Positions 17,131 through 25,777 of a DNA stretch of 64,000 nt are shown here, piece after piece. Below the pieces are notes generated by a model. That model did no database searches and was not told where the DNA came from. It worked only from the letters and a program-made list of their open reading frames with translations. The position numbers and the translations under genes are program-made. The first letter of the stretch is position 1, and the number at the start of each line of letters is the position of its first letter. Source of the DNA: Yoonia sediminilitoris (GTDB lineage: Bacteria > Pseudomonadota > Alphaproteobacteria > Rhodobacterales > Rhodobacteraceae); the NCBI RefSeq assembly GCF_003058085.1, contig NZ_QBUD01000014.1:58873-122872 (forward strand), read 5' to 3'.

Positions 17131-18981
17131 ATGGCGATAAAACCACCATTAATGCATCTGCCGATCAAGACCGCGACAAGCGGTTTTTATAAAGGCTTTA
17201 CAAAGGACGTGACGATCACCGCCAAGATTTTGGTGGGTGCGCTGATTGTCTGGGCAATTGCCTTTCCTGATCAGGCCGCGTCTGTCTTGGGGACCTTGAA
17301 CAGCATCATCCTTGCGACATTCAGCTTTTGGTATGTCTATGTGATGGCGTTCTTTGTCATCTTATGCTTTGCGTTGGCGTTATGGCCAGCCTCGGGACGG
17401 CTCAAGATGGGAATGCCCGAGGATGAGCCGGAATTCTCGAACTTTTCGTGGTTTTCCATGATGTTTGGTGCCGGGATCGGCATCGGGATGCTGACATTCG
17501 CCACCGCTGAGCCGATGTATCATTGGGCGAGTAACCCGGAAACGATTCAAGGGCTGACCGAAGGCAGCACTGAAGAGAACGTGCGCGCCGCCTATCTCTG
17601 GTCATTTACCCACTGGGGTCTGGCTGCCTGGGCCTCTTATGCCATCGTTGGCCTGTCCTTGGGCTATTTTTCCTACCGTCGTGGCCTGCCGCTGACGATC
17701 CGGACCGGTCTGACACCGATTTTGGGTAAAACACTGTCGGGTCCTGTCGGTCACGTGGTTGATATTGTTGCTGTTGTTGCGACCGTATTGGGAGTGTCGC
17801 AGACGTTGGGTTTCGGGGTCGAGCAGTTTATCTCGGGCTTGTCACGCATCGGGTTTGGCGAGTGGCTTTACACCGCTGACGGTGAAGGCGGGCAGTCATC
17901 TTCGACCATGGCGATCATCTTTGCCTTGCTGGTGATTATGGGGGCATCGACCCTGTCGGCGCTTTCGGGTGTTGGCAAGGGCATTAAGTGGCTGTCCAAC
18001 ATCAACATGGGGCTTAGCTTTTTCGTACTGGCCTTTTTCATCATCTTCGGGTCGACACTCTTTGGTCTGAAAGCTCTTGGGCTTGGGATCTTTGATTATC
18101 TGGCCTCTATTCCGGGCAATATCTTTACGGTTTGGACAACGAGCCCGATTGAAGGTTTCACAGCGAGTGTACCTGCTGCCGTACAAGCATTGCCTGCGGA
18201 AGATCTGACGGCCATCTTCGATTCAGCATCAAGTCCTTGGGGATCGCTAGCGGCCTTCAGTGAAGGGTTGCCAGCCTCTGCTGCGTCGCTATCGGCTGAT
18301 GATATTGCCGCAACCTATGCTGTGGTAACTGAAAACCGTTTGTCTGGTTGGCAAGGGGCCTGGACCATCTTCTACTGGGCTTGGTGGATTGCCTTTGCGC
18401 CATTCGTTGGCGTGTTTCTGGCACGTATTTCACGTGGCCGGACCGTGCGCGAATATGTGCTGGGTGCGATGATCATTCCAGCATTGATGTGCTTTGTCTG
18501 GTTTGCCCTTGTCGGCGGCACAGCGATTGATCTGGAACTGACTGGCACCGCCGATGGTGCAATTTCAGGGGCCGGACAAGAGGCGCAACTGTTTGCCATG
18601 CTTGACGTGATCCTGTCGCCTGCACTTGCCTGGGGCATGTCGGTGCTGATCGTTGTGCTGTTGCTGACGTATCTTGTGACCTCGGCGGATAGTGCGGTGC
18701 TGATCATCAACACGATCAATGCGGCTGGTGACGAAGGTCCAAAAGCGCGTCCGCATATCCTGTTCTGGGGTGCCGCACTGGCGCTGGTTGTCGGTGGTCT
18801 GATCATTGCGGGTGGATTGGGTGCAATCCAGACGGCCATGGTGATTGGTGCGCTGCCCTTCAGTCTGGTTATGGTTCTGATGGGTCTCGCGCTGATCAAG
18901 GGGATCTATCTGGACGGTCGCCGCCAGGCTGCGGGCGTGCCGAGCACGATCGACGATGTCGACGCACAGCCTGCGGAATAG
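17131..18981 (+). CDS. BCCT-family transporter (betaine/choline/DMSP type)
   Basis: A 616-residue secondary transporter with about 12 hydrophobic segments. The family's glycine-rich helix MMFGAGIGIGMLTFATAEP is near residue 110 and the FTHWGLAAWASYA region near 152. BCCT proteins import quaternary ammonium or sulfonium solutes such as glycine betaine and DMSP, driven by sodium or protons. The start at 17131 has an aggggaa ribosome-binding site; an earlier ATG at 17098 is possible. Its place after dmdA-acuI makes DMSP a likely substrate. A clear terminator follows. Confidence 0.9.
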   Translation: MAIKPPLMHLPIKTATSGFYKGFTKDVTITAKILVGALIVWAIAFPDQAASVLGTLNSIILATFSFWYVYVMAFFVILCFALALWPASGRLKMGMPEDEPEFSNFSWFSMMFGAGIGIGMLTFATAEPMYHWASNPETIQGLTEGSTEENVRAAYLWSFTHWGLAAWASYAIVGLSLGYFSYRRGLPLTIRTGLTPILGKTLSGPVGHVVDIVAVVATVLGVSQTLGFGVEQFISGLSRIGFGEWLYTADGEGGQSSSTMAIIFALLVIMGASTLSALSGVGKGIKWLSNINMGLSFFVLAFFIIFGSTLFGLKALGLGIFDYLASIPGNIFTVWTTSPIEGFTASVPAAVQALPAEDLTAIFDSASSPWGSLAAFSEGLPASAASLSADDIAATYAVVTENRLSGWQGAWTIFYWAWWIAFAPFVGVFLARISRGRTVREYVLGAMIIPALMCFVWFALVGGTAIDLELTGTADGAISGAGQEAQLFAMLDVILSPALAWGMSVLIVVLLLTYLVTSADSAVLIINTINAAGDEGPKARPHILFWGAALALVVGGLIIAGGLGAIQTAMVIGALPFSLVMVLMGLALIKGIYLDGRRQAAGVPSTIDDVDAQPAE

Positions 18982-19050
18982 CAGGTGCGTTGCGCCAAGA
19001 GCCGGTAATCCCGGCTTTTGGCAAGATACTGGAAATCATGAAAAAACCGG

Positions 19051-19087
19051 ACCCCGGAGCTTGCGCTTCGGGGTTCTTTTTGTTTCA
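19051..19087 (+). terminator. Intrinsic terminator after the BCCT gene
   Basis: A 10-bp stem (accccggagc/gcttcggggt, one G-U pair) with a TTGC loop is followed by tctttttgttt. Confidence 0.9.
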
Positions 19088-19095
19088 GATGGCGC

Positions 19096-20313
19096 ATGGA
19101 TCTAGATAACGCATGGGTGCGCGCCCAATTCCCCGCCTTTGATCAGACGTCCCTTCAAGGTCATGCCTTTTTCGAGAATGCGGGCGGATCATATCCCTGT
19201 CGCCAAGTGGTCGACCGCCTTTGTCGTTTCTATACCGAACGCAAGGTGCAGCCCTATGCCCCATATGAGGCATCCCGCATCGCAGGCGAAGAGATGGATG
19301 AGGCCCGCAGCCGTCTTGCCGAAATGCTGGGCGTTGCAGATCAAGAGGTTTCATTTGGCCCCTCGACGACGCAGAACACTTATGTTCTGGCACAGGCGGT
19401 GCGCCAGTGGATCAAGCCTGGTCAGCATATCATTGTGACCAATCAGGATCACGAGGCCAACAGCGGCCCATGGCGACGACTGGCGGATCAGGGTGTCCCT
19501 TTCCGTGAGTGGCAAATTAACCCGCAAACGGGTGAGCTGGGTCTGGATGATTTGGCCAATATGTTGGACGAAAGAACCGCCTTGGTCGTCTTTCCCCACT
19601 GTTCAAATGTGGTCGGAGCAATCAATGACGTGGCGGCGATAACGGAAATGGCGCATGCCGCAGGCGCGCGGGTCTGTGTGGATGGGGTCGCCTATGCGCC
19701 GCATGGCTTTCCCGATGTGGGCGCTTTGGGGTGCGATGTCTATCTGTTCAGCGCCTACAAGACCTACGGCCCACATCAAGGCATCATGGTGATCCGTGAA
19801 GCGTGGGGAATGGAACTGCCGAACCAAGGCCATTATTTCAATGGGGACAGCCTGTACAAGCGCTTTACACCCGCGGGGCCCGATCACGCGCAGGTCGCCG
19901 CAAGTGCCGGCATGGCGGACTATATCGATGCGCTATCTGCCCACCATGGCGGGGAGAGCGGGGCACAGGCCGCGCGGCTGTCGCATGATCTGATGCGTGC
20001 GCATGAGGTGGCGTTGCTGCAACCCGTGTTGGATTATGCCAGTGCGAAAAATGCGATCCGCCTGATTGGGCCCGGTGATGCAAATCGGCGCTCACCGACG
20101 GTCGCACTGGAAATCGGGCGCAATGCCGAAGAGGCTGCCGCCGAATTGGCCGCGCACGGCATCATGGCAGGCGGTGGCGATTTCTATGCCCAACGTCCTT
20201 TGCAAGCCTGTGATGTTGATCTGGACAATGGGGTCTTGCGGGTCAGTTTCGTACATTACACCTCAAAACAAGAGGTTGACGGGTTGCTGGAAGCGCTAGA
20301 TCAGGTCCTGTAA
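19096..20313 (+). CDS. Class V aminotransferase, cysteine desulfurase-like
   Basis: A 405-residue PLP enzyme of fold type I, close to the cysteine desulfurase-like (VCP) subfamily rather than IscS/SufS. Landmarks are FENAGGSYPC (about residues 26-35), FGPSTTQNTYVLA (about 87-99), NQDHEANSGPW (about 116-126), the cofactor Asp in VCVDGVAYAPHG (about 192-203) and the Schiff-base Lys in LFSAYKTYGPHQG (about 217-229). Substrate unknown; members may act as desulfurases, selenocysteine lyases or isopenicillin-epimerase-like enzymes. The photolyase gene follows 37 bases later. Confidence 0.88.
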   Translation: MDLDNAWVRAQFPAFDQTSLQGHAFFENAGGSYPCRQVVDRLCRFYTERKVQPYAPYEASRIAGEEMDEARSRLAEMLGVADQEVSFGPSTTQNTYVLAQAVRQWIKPGQHIIVTNQDHEANSGPWRRLADQGVPFREWQINPQTGELGLDDLANMLDERTALVVFPHCSNVVGAINDVAAITEMAHAAGARVCVDGVAYAPHGFPDVGALGCDVYLFSAYKTYGPHQGIMVIREAWGMELPNQGHYFNGDSLYKRFTPAGPDHAQVAASAGMADYIDALSAHHGGESGAQAARLSHDLMRAHEVALLQPVLDYASAKNAIRLIGPGDANRRSPTVALEIGRNAEEAAAELAAHGIMAGGGDFYAQRPLQACDVDLDNGVLRVSFVHYTSKQEVDGLLEALDQVL

Positions 20314-20350
20314 CGCACGGCCTCCGGTATCCGTGACGACAGGAGGGCAC

Positions 20351-21760
20351 ATGCCAACTACACCTATCATCCTTTGGTTTCGCCGTGATTTGCGACTGGG
20401 AGATCACGACGCGCTGACCGCCGCCTGTGCCAGTGGCAGGCCTGTGATCCCATTGTTCATTCATGATGAACTGGTCGATGGGCTTGGGGCTGCTCCCAAG
20501 TTCCGACTGGGGTTGTCGGTGGGCGATCTGGCGCAGTCATTGGCTGACAAGGGCAGCCGTTTGACTATCCGCAAGGGCAATGCCTTGGCTGTGTTGCGCG
20601 AGATCATCGCACAAACCGGGGCAGGGGCGGTCTATTGGTCGCGCCTTTATGATCCCGACAGCAAGGAACGCGATACAAAGGTCAAAGCGGCTCTTAAGGA
20701 AGACAAGGTCGAGGCCAGAAGCTTTGCTGGTCATGTGCTCTTCGAACCTTGGACGGTCGAGACCAAAACTGGTGGATTCTATAAAGTCTACACGCCCATG
20801 TGGAAGTCGGTCAGAAACAGAGATGTGCCGTCTGCGCTGCCGACGCCGGGGCAGATCCCTGCACCTGCCGGTTGGCCAGCATCCGAAAACCTGGATGAGT
20901 TGCGCTTGGGCGATGCGATGCAGCGCGGCGCGGACGGGCTTTTGGCCCACTGCACCGTGGGTGAACGCGCAGCTAGCAGTCGTCTGGGCGCTTTTATTGC
21001 CAATCGTGTTGCGGATTACGCGAGGAACAGGGATTTGCCTGCGATCAAGGGCACCTCCGGTCTGTCAGAAAACCTGACCTATGGGGAAATCAGCCCGCGC
21101 GTTTGCTGGCACGCGGGCTGGCGGGCCATGCATGACGGCAAGACCGATGCAGAGGTTTTCCTGAAAGAGCTCGTCTGGCGCGAGTTTGCCTATCATCTGG
21201 CGCACCACACGCCGCGCATCACGACCCGGAACTGGAAGCCCGAATGGGATGATTTCCCCTGGAATAGCGAAGAAACCGCCGAAGTGACGGCTTGGAAGCA
21301 AGGCCGCACCGGCATTCAGTTTGTCGATGCGGCGATGCGGGAGATGTATGTCACCGGTGTCATGCACAATCGGGGCCGGATGATCGTGGCGTCCTACCTG
21401 ACAAAGCATTTGCTGAGCCATTGGAAAATCGGGCTGGACTGGTTTGCCGACTGTCTGATCGACTGGGACCCATGCAGCAATGCGATGGGCTGGCAATGGT
21501 CGGCTGGGTCGGGGCCGGATGCAACGCCCTATTTCCGCGTTTTCAACCCGGTCACCCAACTGGATAAATTCGACAAGAACAGGGAATACGCTTCCCGTTG
21601 GCTGGCTGAACCCTACAGCAGACCTTCGCAGACGGCGCTAAGCTATTTCGATATGGTGCCTAAAAGCTGGCAACTGTCCCCCAATGACCCTTACCCCGCG
21701 CCGATTGTTGCCGCTGATGTCGGGCGCAAACGGGCGCTTGAGGCCTATGCCGCGCGATAA
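20351..21760 (+). CDS. phrB: Deoxyribodipyrimidine photolyase (CPD class I)
   Basis: A 469-residue flavoprotein that repairs UV-induced cyclobutane pyrimidine dimers using light. The N-terminal antenna domain starts ILWFRRDLRLGDHDAL. The C-terminal FAD domain shows TGIQFVDAAMREMYVTGVMH, NRGRMIVASYLTKHLL, the Trp-rich WQWSAGSGPDATPYFRVFNP and the DCLIDWDPCSNAMGWQ segment. The ATG at 20351 has an aggagg ribosome-binding site. Its neighbour cfa is often co-regulated with photolyase under photo-oxidative stress in Rhodobacter; I could not find a convincing shared promoter. Confidence 0.95.
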   Translation: MPTTPIILWFRRDLRLGDHDALTAACASGRPVIPLFIHDELVDGLGAAPKFRLGLSVGDLAQSLADKGSRLTIRKGNALAVLREIIAQTGAGAVYWSRLYDPDSKERDTKVKAALKEDKVEARSFAGHVLFEPWTVETKTGGFYKVYTPMWKSVRNRDVPSALPTPGQIPAPAGWPASENLDELRLGDAMQRGADGLLAHCTVGERAASSRLGAFIANRVADYARNRDLPAIKGTSGLSENLTYGEISPRVCWHAGWRAMHDGKTDAEVFLKELVWREFAYHLAHHTPRITTRNWKPEWDDFPWNSEETAEVTAWKQGRTGIQFVDAAMREMYVTGVMHNRGRMIVASYLTKHLLSHWKIGLDWFADCLIDWDPCSNAMGWQWSAGSGPDATPYFRVFNPVTQLDKFDKNREYASRWLAEPYSRPSQTALSYFDMVPKSWQLSPNDPYPAPIVAADVGRKRALEAYAAR

Positions 21761-21889
21761 AATCAGGATTTGGGAAAGCGCGTGAAACTTTTTGCGACGG
21801 TTTCCGTGACTTCTACCAAGCAGAGGCTAACATACGTCAATGACGCGGTCCGATAAATGTGTCATACGCGCAGAAAAACGGGACGGAAT

Positions 21890-23101
21890 ATGATACTGAC
21901 TACCACCGAAGGACAGACGAAACTACCCCGCTATTTCAAACCTGTCTTCGACAAAATGACGACGATGAAAAAGGGCCGGATTGATGTGATCCTGCCTGAC
22001 GGGCGGCATTTCCGCGCCGAGGGTCACGCGCCGGGTTATGTGGCTGAAATTCACGTACACAACGATGATCTGTTCGCCCGTACCATCCGCGAAGGCGATC
22101 TTGGGTTTTGCGAAGCCTACATGGATGGCTGGTGGTCAACGCCTGACCTGATGGCCTTTATGGATCTGATCCACGATGATGACGCCGAAGAAATGTACGA
22201 CGGGTTTCCCGGCCAGTTCATTGTGCGCAGCTACGAACAATTGCGGTTCTGGTTGCAGGGGAACTCAAAAAAACAGGCCAAGAAGAACATTAGCTACCAC
22301 TATGATCTGGGCAATGATTTTTACGGAATTTGGCTTGATGACACGATGACCTATTCATCAGCCAAATTCGAAACCGGACAGGAAAGCACCGAAGCGGCCC
22401 AAATCGAAAAATACAAAAGCATGGTGGACCAGATGGGCGCGCAGCCCGGTGATCATGTGCTGGAAATCGGCTGTGGCTGGGGCGGCTTTGCCGAATATGC
22501 CGCCAAAGAGAGGGGCCTGACCGTCACCGGACTGACCATCAGTCAAGAGCAGCACGACTACGCGGTGGAACGGATGGCCAAGGCAGGGCTATCTGAAAAA
22601 GTGCATATCAAGATGCAGGATTACCGTGACGAAACCGGGACTTATGACGGGATCGCCAGCATCGAAATGTTCGAAGCGGTCGGTGAAAAATACTGGCCTG
22701 CCTACTTTGAAACCGTCCGCGAGCGCCTGAAACCGGGCAAGAACGCAACACTCCAGATCATTACAGTGGCCGACCGCCGATGGCATGTCTACAAGCGCGG
22801 CGTGGACTTCATTCAAAAATACATCTTTCCGGGTGGGATGTTGCCCAGCCCGACAGCTTTGCGTCAAGAGGTTGAAAAGGCTGGATTAAGTGTGGCGCGG
22901 TCGATCGAATTCGGTGAAAGTTACAGCCAGACGCTGCGCCGTTGGCACGAAACTTTCAACGACAAATGGGACGATGTGGCCAATCTGGGCTTTGATGAAC
23001 GGTTCAAACGTATGTGGAACTTTTATCTGACCTCTTGCGCGGGGACTTTCCATAGCGGAAACTGCGATGTAACGCAGATTACCGTCACGCGCGCTCCTTA
23101 A
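21890..23101 (+). CDS. cfa: Cyclopropane-fatty-acyl-phospholipid synthase
   Basis: A 403-residue SAM-dependent methyltransferase that adds a methylene bridge to unsaturated membrane fatty acids. HYDLGNDFYGIWLDDTMTYS (about residues 143-162) is the family's substrate segment, and VLEIGCGWGGFAEYA (about 195-209) is the SAM-binding loop. The catalytic region includes IASIEMFEAVGEKYW and DFIQKYIFPGG. An ATG at 21857 gives 11 extra residues; I chose 21890, preceded by acggaa. It lies 37 bases upstream of trgA. Confidence 0.93.
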   Translation: MILTTTEGQTKLPRYFKPVFDKMTTMKKGRIDVILPDGRHFRAEGHAPGYVAEIHVHNDDLFARTIREGDLGFCEAYMDGWWSTPDLMAFMDLIHDDDAEEMYDGFPGQFIVRSYEQLRFWLQGNSKKQAKKNISYHYDLGNDFYGIWLDDTMTYSSAKFETGQESTEAAQIEKYKSMVDQMGAQPGDHVLEIGCGWGGFAEYAAKERGLTVTGLTISQEQHDYAVERMAKAGLSEKVHIKMQDYRDETGTYDGIASIEMFEAVGEKYWPAYFETVRERLKPGKNATLQIITVADRRWHVYKRGVDFIQKYIFPGGMLPSPTALRQEVEKAGLSVARSIEFGESYSQTLRRWHETFNDKWDDVANLGFDERFKRMWNFYLTSCAGTFHSGNCDVTQITVTRAP

Positions 23102-23137
23102 AGAAGGCTGCTGGCGGCACCAAGAGGACGCAGTGCC

Positions 23138-23578
23138 ATGCCCACCGCTGGTCGACTAGCCGCAGCAACGGCCTTCTTCATTTATGGTTGGTACATAGCG
23201 CTTGCCGCGAGCCCGTTTTTTCTCGAAGGGATCGCGCCGGGCTACTTGATTCCGCTGTCCATTGGCATCGCTGTCCTGTGCGGCTGGATGGTTGTTGGAT
23301 CGCGCGCTGGCCGTGGCTATGTCGCCGCCGTCGGTCACGGTCTGACGGGGGCCTTTGCCTACAGCCTTTGGATGATCTTTCTGATGTCGTTCGAAGATAT
23401 GATCGCGCGTTCGTTGCGGCGGCTTTACGACGGCCCGATGGAGGCGCTTGTCGGTGTTTTTGACCTGATGCTGCAATTGGGCAACGACCTGTTCGATATC
23501 AATCTTATCCTGTCGGTCGCAATAGGCGGGATCGTTTGTGCGTTGTTTGCAGAGTATTTTGCGAAACGCTATCCCTGA
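23138..23578 (+). CDS. trgA: TrgA family membrane protein (tellurite resistance)
   Basis: A 146-residue protein with four hydrophobic segments. It matches TrgA of Rhodobacter in its MPTAGRLAAATAFF start, the VLCGWMVVGSRAGRGY segment (about residues 47-62) and RRLYDGPMEALVGVFDLML (about 96-114). TrgA was described with TrgB and CysK in a tellurite-resistance locus of Rhodobacter sphaeroides. The same gene order here supports the call. Biochemical function unknown. Confidence 0.88.
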   Translation: MPTAGRLAAATAFFIYGWYIALAASPFFLEGIAPGYLIPLSIGIAVLCGWMVVGSRAGRGYVAAVGHGLTGAFAYSLWMIFLMSFEDMIARSLRRLYDGPMEALVGVFDLMLQLGNDLFDINLILSVAIGGIVCALFAEYFAKRYP

Positions 23579-23581
23579 TCC

Positions 23582-24694
23582 ATGGATCTGTTTGTGTATG
23601 GGACGTTGCGGTCAAGCGACCTGATGGCTGCAGTCGCCGGCGATGGGCCGCTTGATGCGCAAGACGCAAACCTTGATGGCTATGCTGTGCGGCCTGTGTC
23701 CGGCCAACCCGTCCCCTGCATCGTGCGCTCACGGGCGCGGGCGGAAGGGGTCCTGTGGTCCCGCCTGACGCCAACGCAGATGAAACGGCTTGATCTTTAT
23801 GAGCGCGCCTTCGGCTATCGGCTCGCGCCTGTTTGCGTCGTTTTGGCTGGCGTGTCACGACAGGCCCATTGCTATGTGCCGCCGTCCGACGTGCACGCCG
23901 GGCCGGGCACCTGGGATCTGGCCGCATGGGAAGCGGAACATCTGGCGCCCGCGTTGCTTGCCGTTGACGAGCTTTTTTCACAAGACCCGCTGCCCACACC
24001 GGCTGCGCTGCGCCAGATGTGGCCAATGATCGAAGCGCGCGCATGGTCAAAGCATCGTGCAGATGCTGCTGCTGCACAGGTACGGTCACGCCCGCAGGGC
24101 AATGCGTTTTCCCTGACCAAATCCGGCCGGTCTGCGGGTGCTTTTTTCCGGTTTCAACGGTTTGACGTGACCCACGACAGGTTTGATGGGCAGCGGTCCC
24201 CGGTACTGAGCCAAGAAGCTTTCATCGGTGTCGATGCAGCAATAGTTCTACCCTACGATCCGGTCCGCGACAGGGTGTTGCTGGTGGAACAATTCAGGCT
24301 AGGCCCGGCCGTCCGACAGGACCCGAACCCGTGGGTGCTGGAAGCCGTGGCCGGGATTGTCGATGCGCATGAAACCCCCGAGCAGGCCGCAATCAGGGAA
24401 GCGCGCGAAGAGGCGGGTGTCGAGATTGCGCATCTGGAACATGCGGGTGGCTCTTATCCGTCGCCGGGTGCGACAACGGATTATTTCCATCATTTCGTTG
24501 GCTTGTGTGATTTGCCAGCGACGGCCTCCTTTCAGGGTGGGCTGGACGCAGAACACGAAGATTTGAAGCTCCACCCGATGTCATTCGACACCGCATTGGC
24601 CCTGATAGAAACAGGCGAGGCGAACGTCGGACCGCTTTGTTTTCTGCTTTATTGGCTTGCCGCCCACCGCGACCGGTTGCGCAAGATGGCTTGA
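23582..24694 (+). CDS. trgB: TrgB-like fusion: gamma-glutamylcyclotransferase-like plus NUDIX hydrolase
   Basis: A 370-residue two-domain protein. Residues 1 to about 140 are an AIG2/GGCT-like fold beginning MDLFVYGTLRSSDLM. Residues about 180-365 are a NUDIX domain with a full Nudix box, GIVDAHETPEQAAIREAREE followed by AGVEI (about 258-282), as in ADP-ribose pyrophosphatases. It begins three bases after the trgA stop, and cysK follows after 51 bases, reproducing the trgA-trgB-cysK order. The NUDIX part may hydrolyse ADP-ribose or a related nucleotide; how this relates to tellurite is not established. Confidence 0.9.
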   Translation: MDLFVYGTLRSSDLMAAVAGDGPLDAQDANLDGYAVRPVSGQPVPCIVRSRARAEGVLWSRLTPTQMKRLDLYERAFGYRLAPVCVVLAGVSRQAHCYVPPSDVHAGPGTWDLAAWEAEHLAPALLAVDELFSQDPLPTPAALRQMWPMIEARAWSKHRADAAAAQVRSRPQGNAFSLTKSGRSAGAFFRFQRFDVTHDRFDGQRSPVLSQEAFIGVDAAIVLPYDPVRDRVLLVEQFRLGPAVRQDPNPWVLEAVAGIVDAHETPEQAAIREAREEAGVEIAHLEHAGGSYPSPGATTDYFHHFVGLCDLPATASFQGGLDAEHEDLKLHPMSFDTALALIETGEANVGPLCFLLYWLAAHRDRLRKMA

Positions 24695-24745
24695 TGTCCC
24701 GCAGGTGCGGACTTAAACATATCAAGCGCAATGAAAGGCCTGACA

Positions 24746-25777
24746 ATGACAATCCGCAATGACCTCGCTGATGCTGTAGGAAACACCCCGCTGATCAAAC
24801 TTCGCGCCGCGTCCGAGGCGACCGGCTGCACGATTTTGGGCAAAGCCGAGTTCATGAACCCTGGCCAGTCGGTCAAAGACCGGGCGGCACTTTTCATGAT
24901 CCGCGATGCGGTAGCAAAGGGGACGTTGAAGCCGGGCGGAACGATCGTCGAGGGGACCGCAGGCAACACAGGCATAGGGCTGGCGCTGGTCGGGGCCTCG
25001 ATGGGCTTCAAGACCGTTATCGTGATCCCCGAGACCCAAAGTCAGGAAAAGAAGGATATGCTGCGCCTTGCAGGCGCGCTACTGGTCGAGGTGCCGGCAG
25101 TCCCGTACCGCAACATCAACAACTATGTGCGCTACTCCGAACGGCTTGCCGTAGCATTGAACAAGACCGAACCCAACGGTGCCGTCTGGGCCAATCAGTT
25201 TGACAATGTGGCCAACCGGCAGGCGCATATCGAAACCACCGGGCCCGAAATCTGGAACCAGACCGATGGTAAGGTTGACGGGTTCATCTGTGCATGTGGC
25301 TCGGGCGGGACACTGGCGGGTGTTGCGGTGGCGCTACAAGACAAGGGGGTCAAGATCGGACTGGCCGACCCTGATGGTGCAGCGCTTTATTCCTACTACA
25401 CGACCGGTGAGCTGAAGATGGAGGGCAGCTCGATCTCGGAAGGGATCGGTCAGGGGCGTATCACCAAGAACCTTGAGGGGCTGAAGCCGGATTTTGCCTA
25501 TAATATCAGCGACCAAGAGGCTGTTCCTGTTGTGTTTGACCTGCTCCGGAACGAGGGGCTTTGCATGGGCGGATCAACCGGGGTGAACATTGCAGGCACA
25601 ATGCGCATGGCGCGCGAGATGGGGCCGGGTCATACCATCGTGACGATCCTGTGTGACTATGGCACGCGCTACCAGTCAAAGCTGTATAACCCTGCGTTCA
25701 TGCGTGAAAAAGGACTGCCCGTTCCTGCATGGCTGGAAGCAGAGGTCAATGTGCCGTCGGTGATGGAAGAAGCATGA
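24746..25777 (+). CDS. cysK: Cysteine synthase A
   Basis: A 343-residue fold-type II PLP enzyme making L-cysteine from O-acetylserine and sulfide. GNTPLIKLRAASE (about residues 12-24), the Schiff-base Lys in NPGQSVKDRAA (Lys about 44), the Asn loop EGTAGNTGIGLA (about 72-83) and the phosphate loop CACGSGGTLAG are visible. The start at 24746 has aaagg upstream. Its stop overlaps the MscS start (ATGA). In the trgAB context extra cysteine synthesis fits tellurite and oxidative-stress tolerance. Confidence 0.95.
   Translation: MTIRNDLADAVGNTPLIKLRAASEATGCTILGKAEFMNPGQSVKDRAALFMIRDAVAKGTLKPGGTIVEGTAGNTGIGLALVGASMGFKTVIVIPETQSQEKKDMLRLAGALLVEVPAVPYRNINNYVRYSERLAVALNKTEPNGAVWANQFDNVANRQAHIETTGPEIWNQTDGKVDGFICACGSGGTLAGVAVALQDKGVKIGLADPDGAALYSYYTTGELKMEGSSISEGIGQGRITKNLEGLKPDFAYNISDQEAVPVVFDLLRNEGLCMGGSTGVNIAGTMRMAREMGPGHTIVTILCDYGTRYQSKLYNPAFMREKGLPVPAWLEAEVNVPSVMEEA

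Noticed and set aside
21761..21889. Stress-sigma (RpoE/RpoH-type) promoter before cfa
   Set aside because: phrB and cfa are stress-regulon members in Rhodobacter, but I found no sequence here that fits the known consensus well enough.
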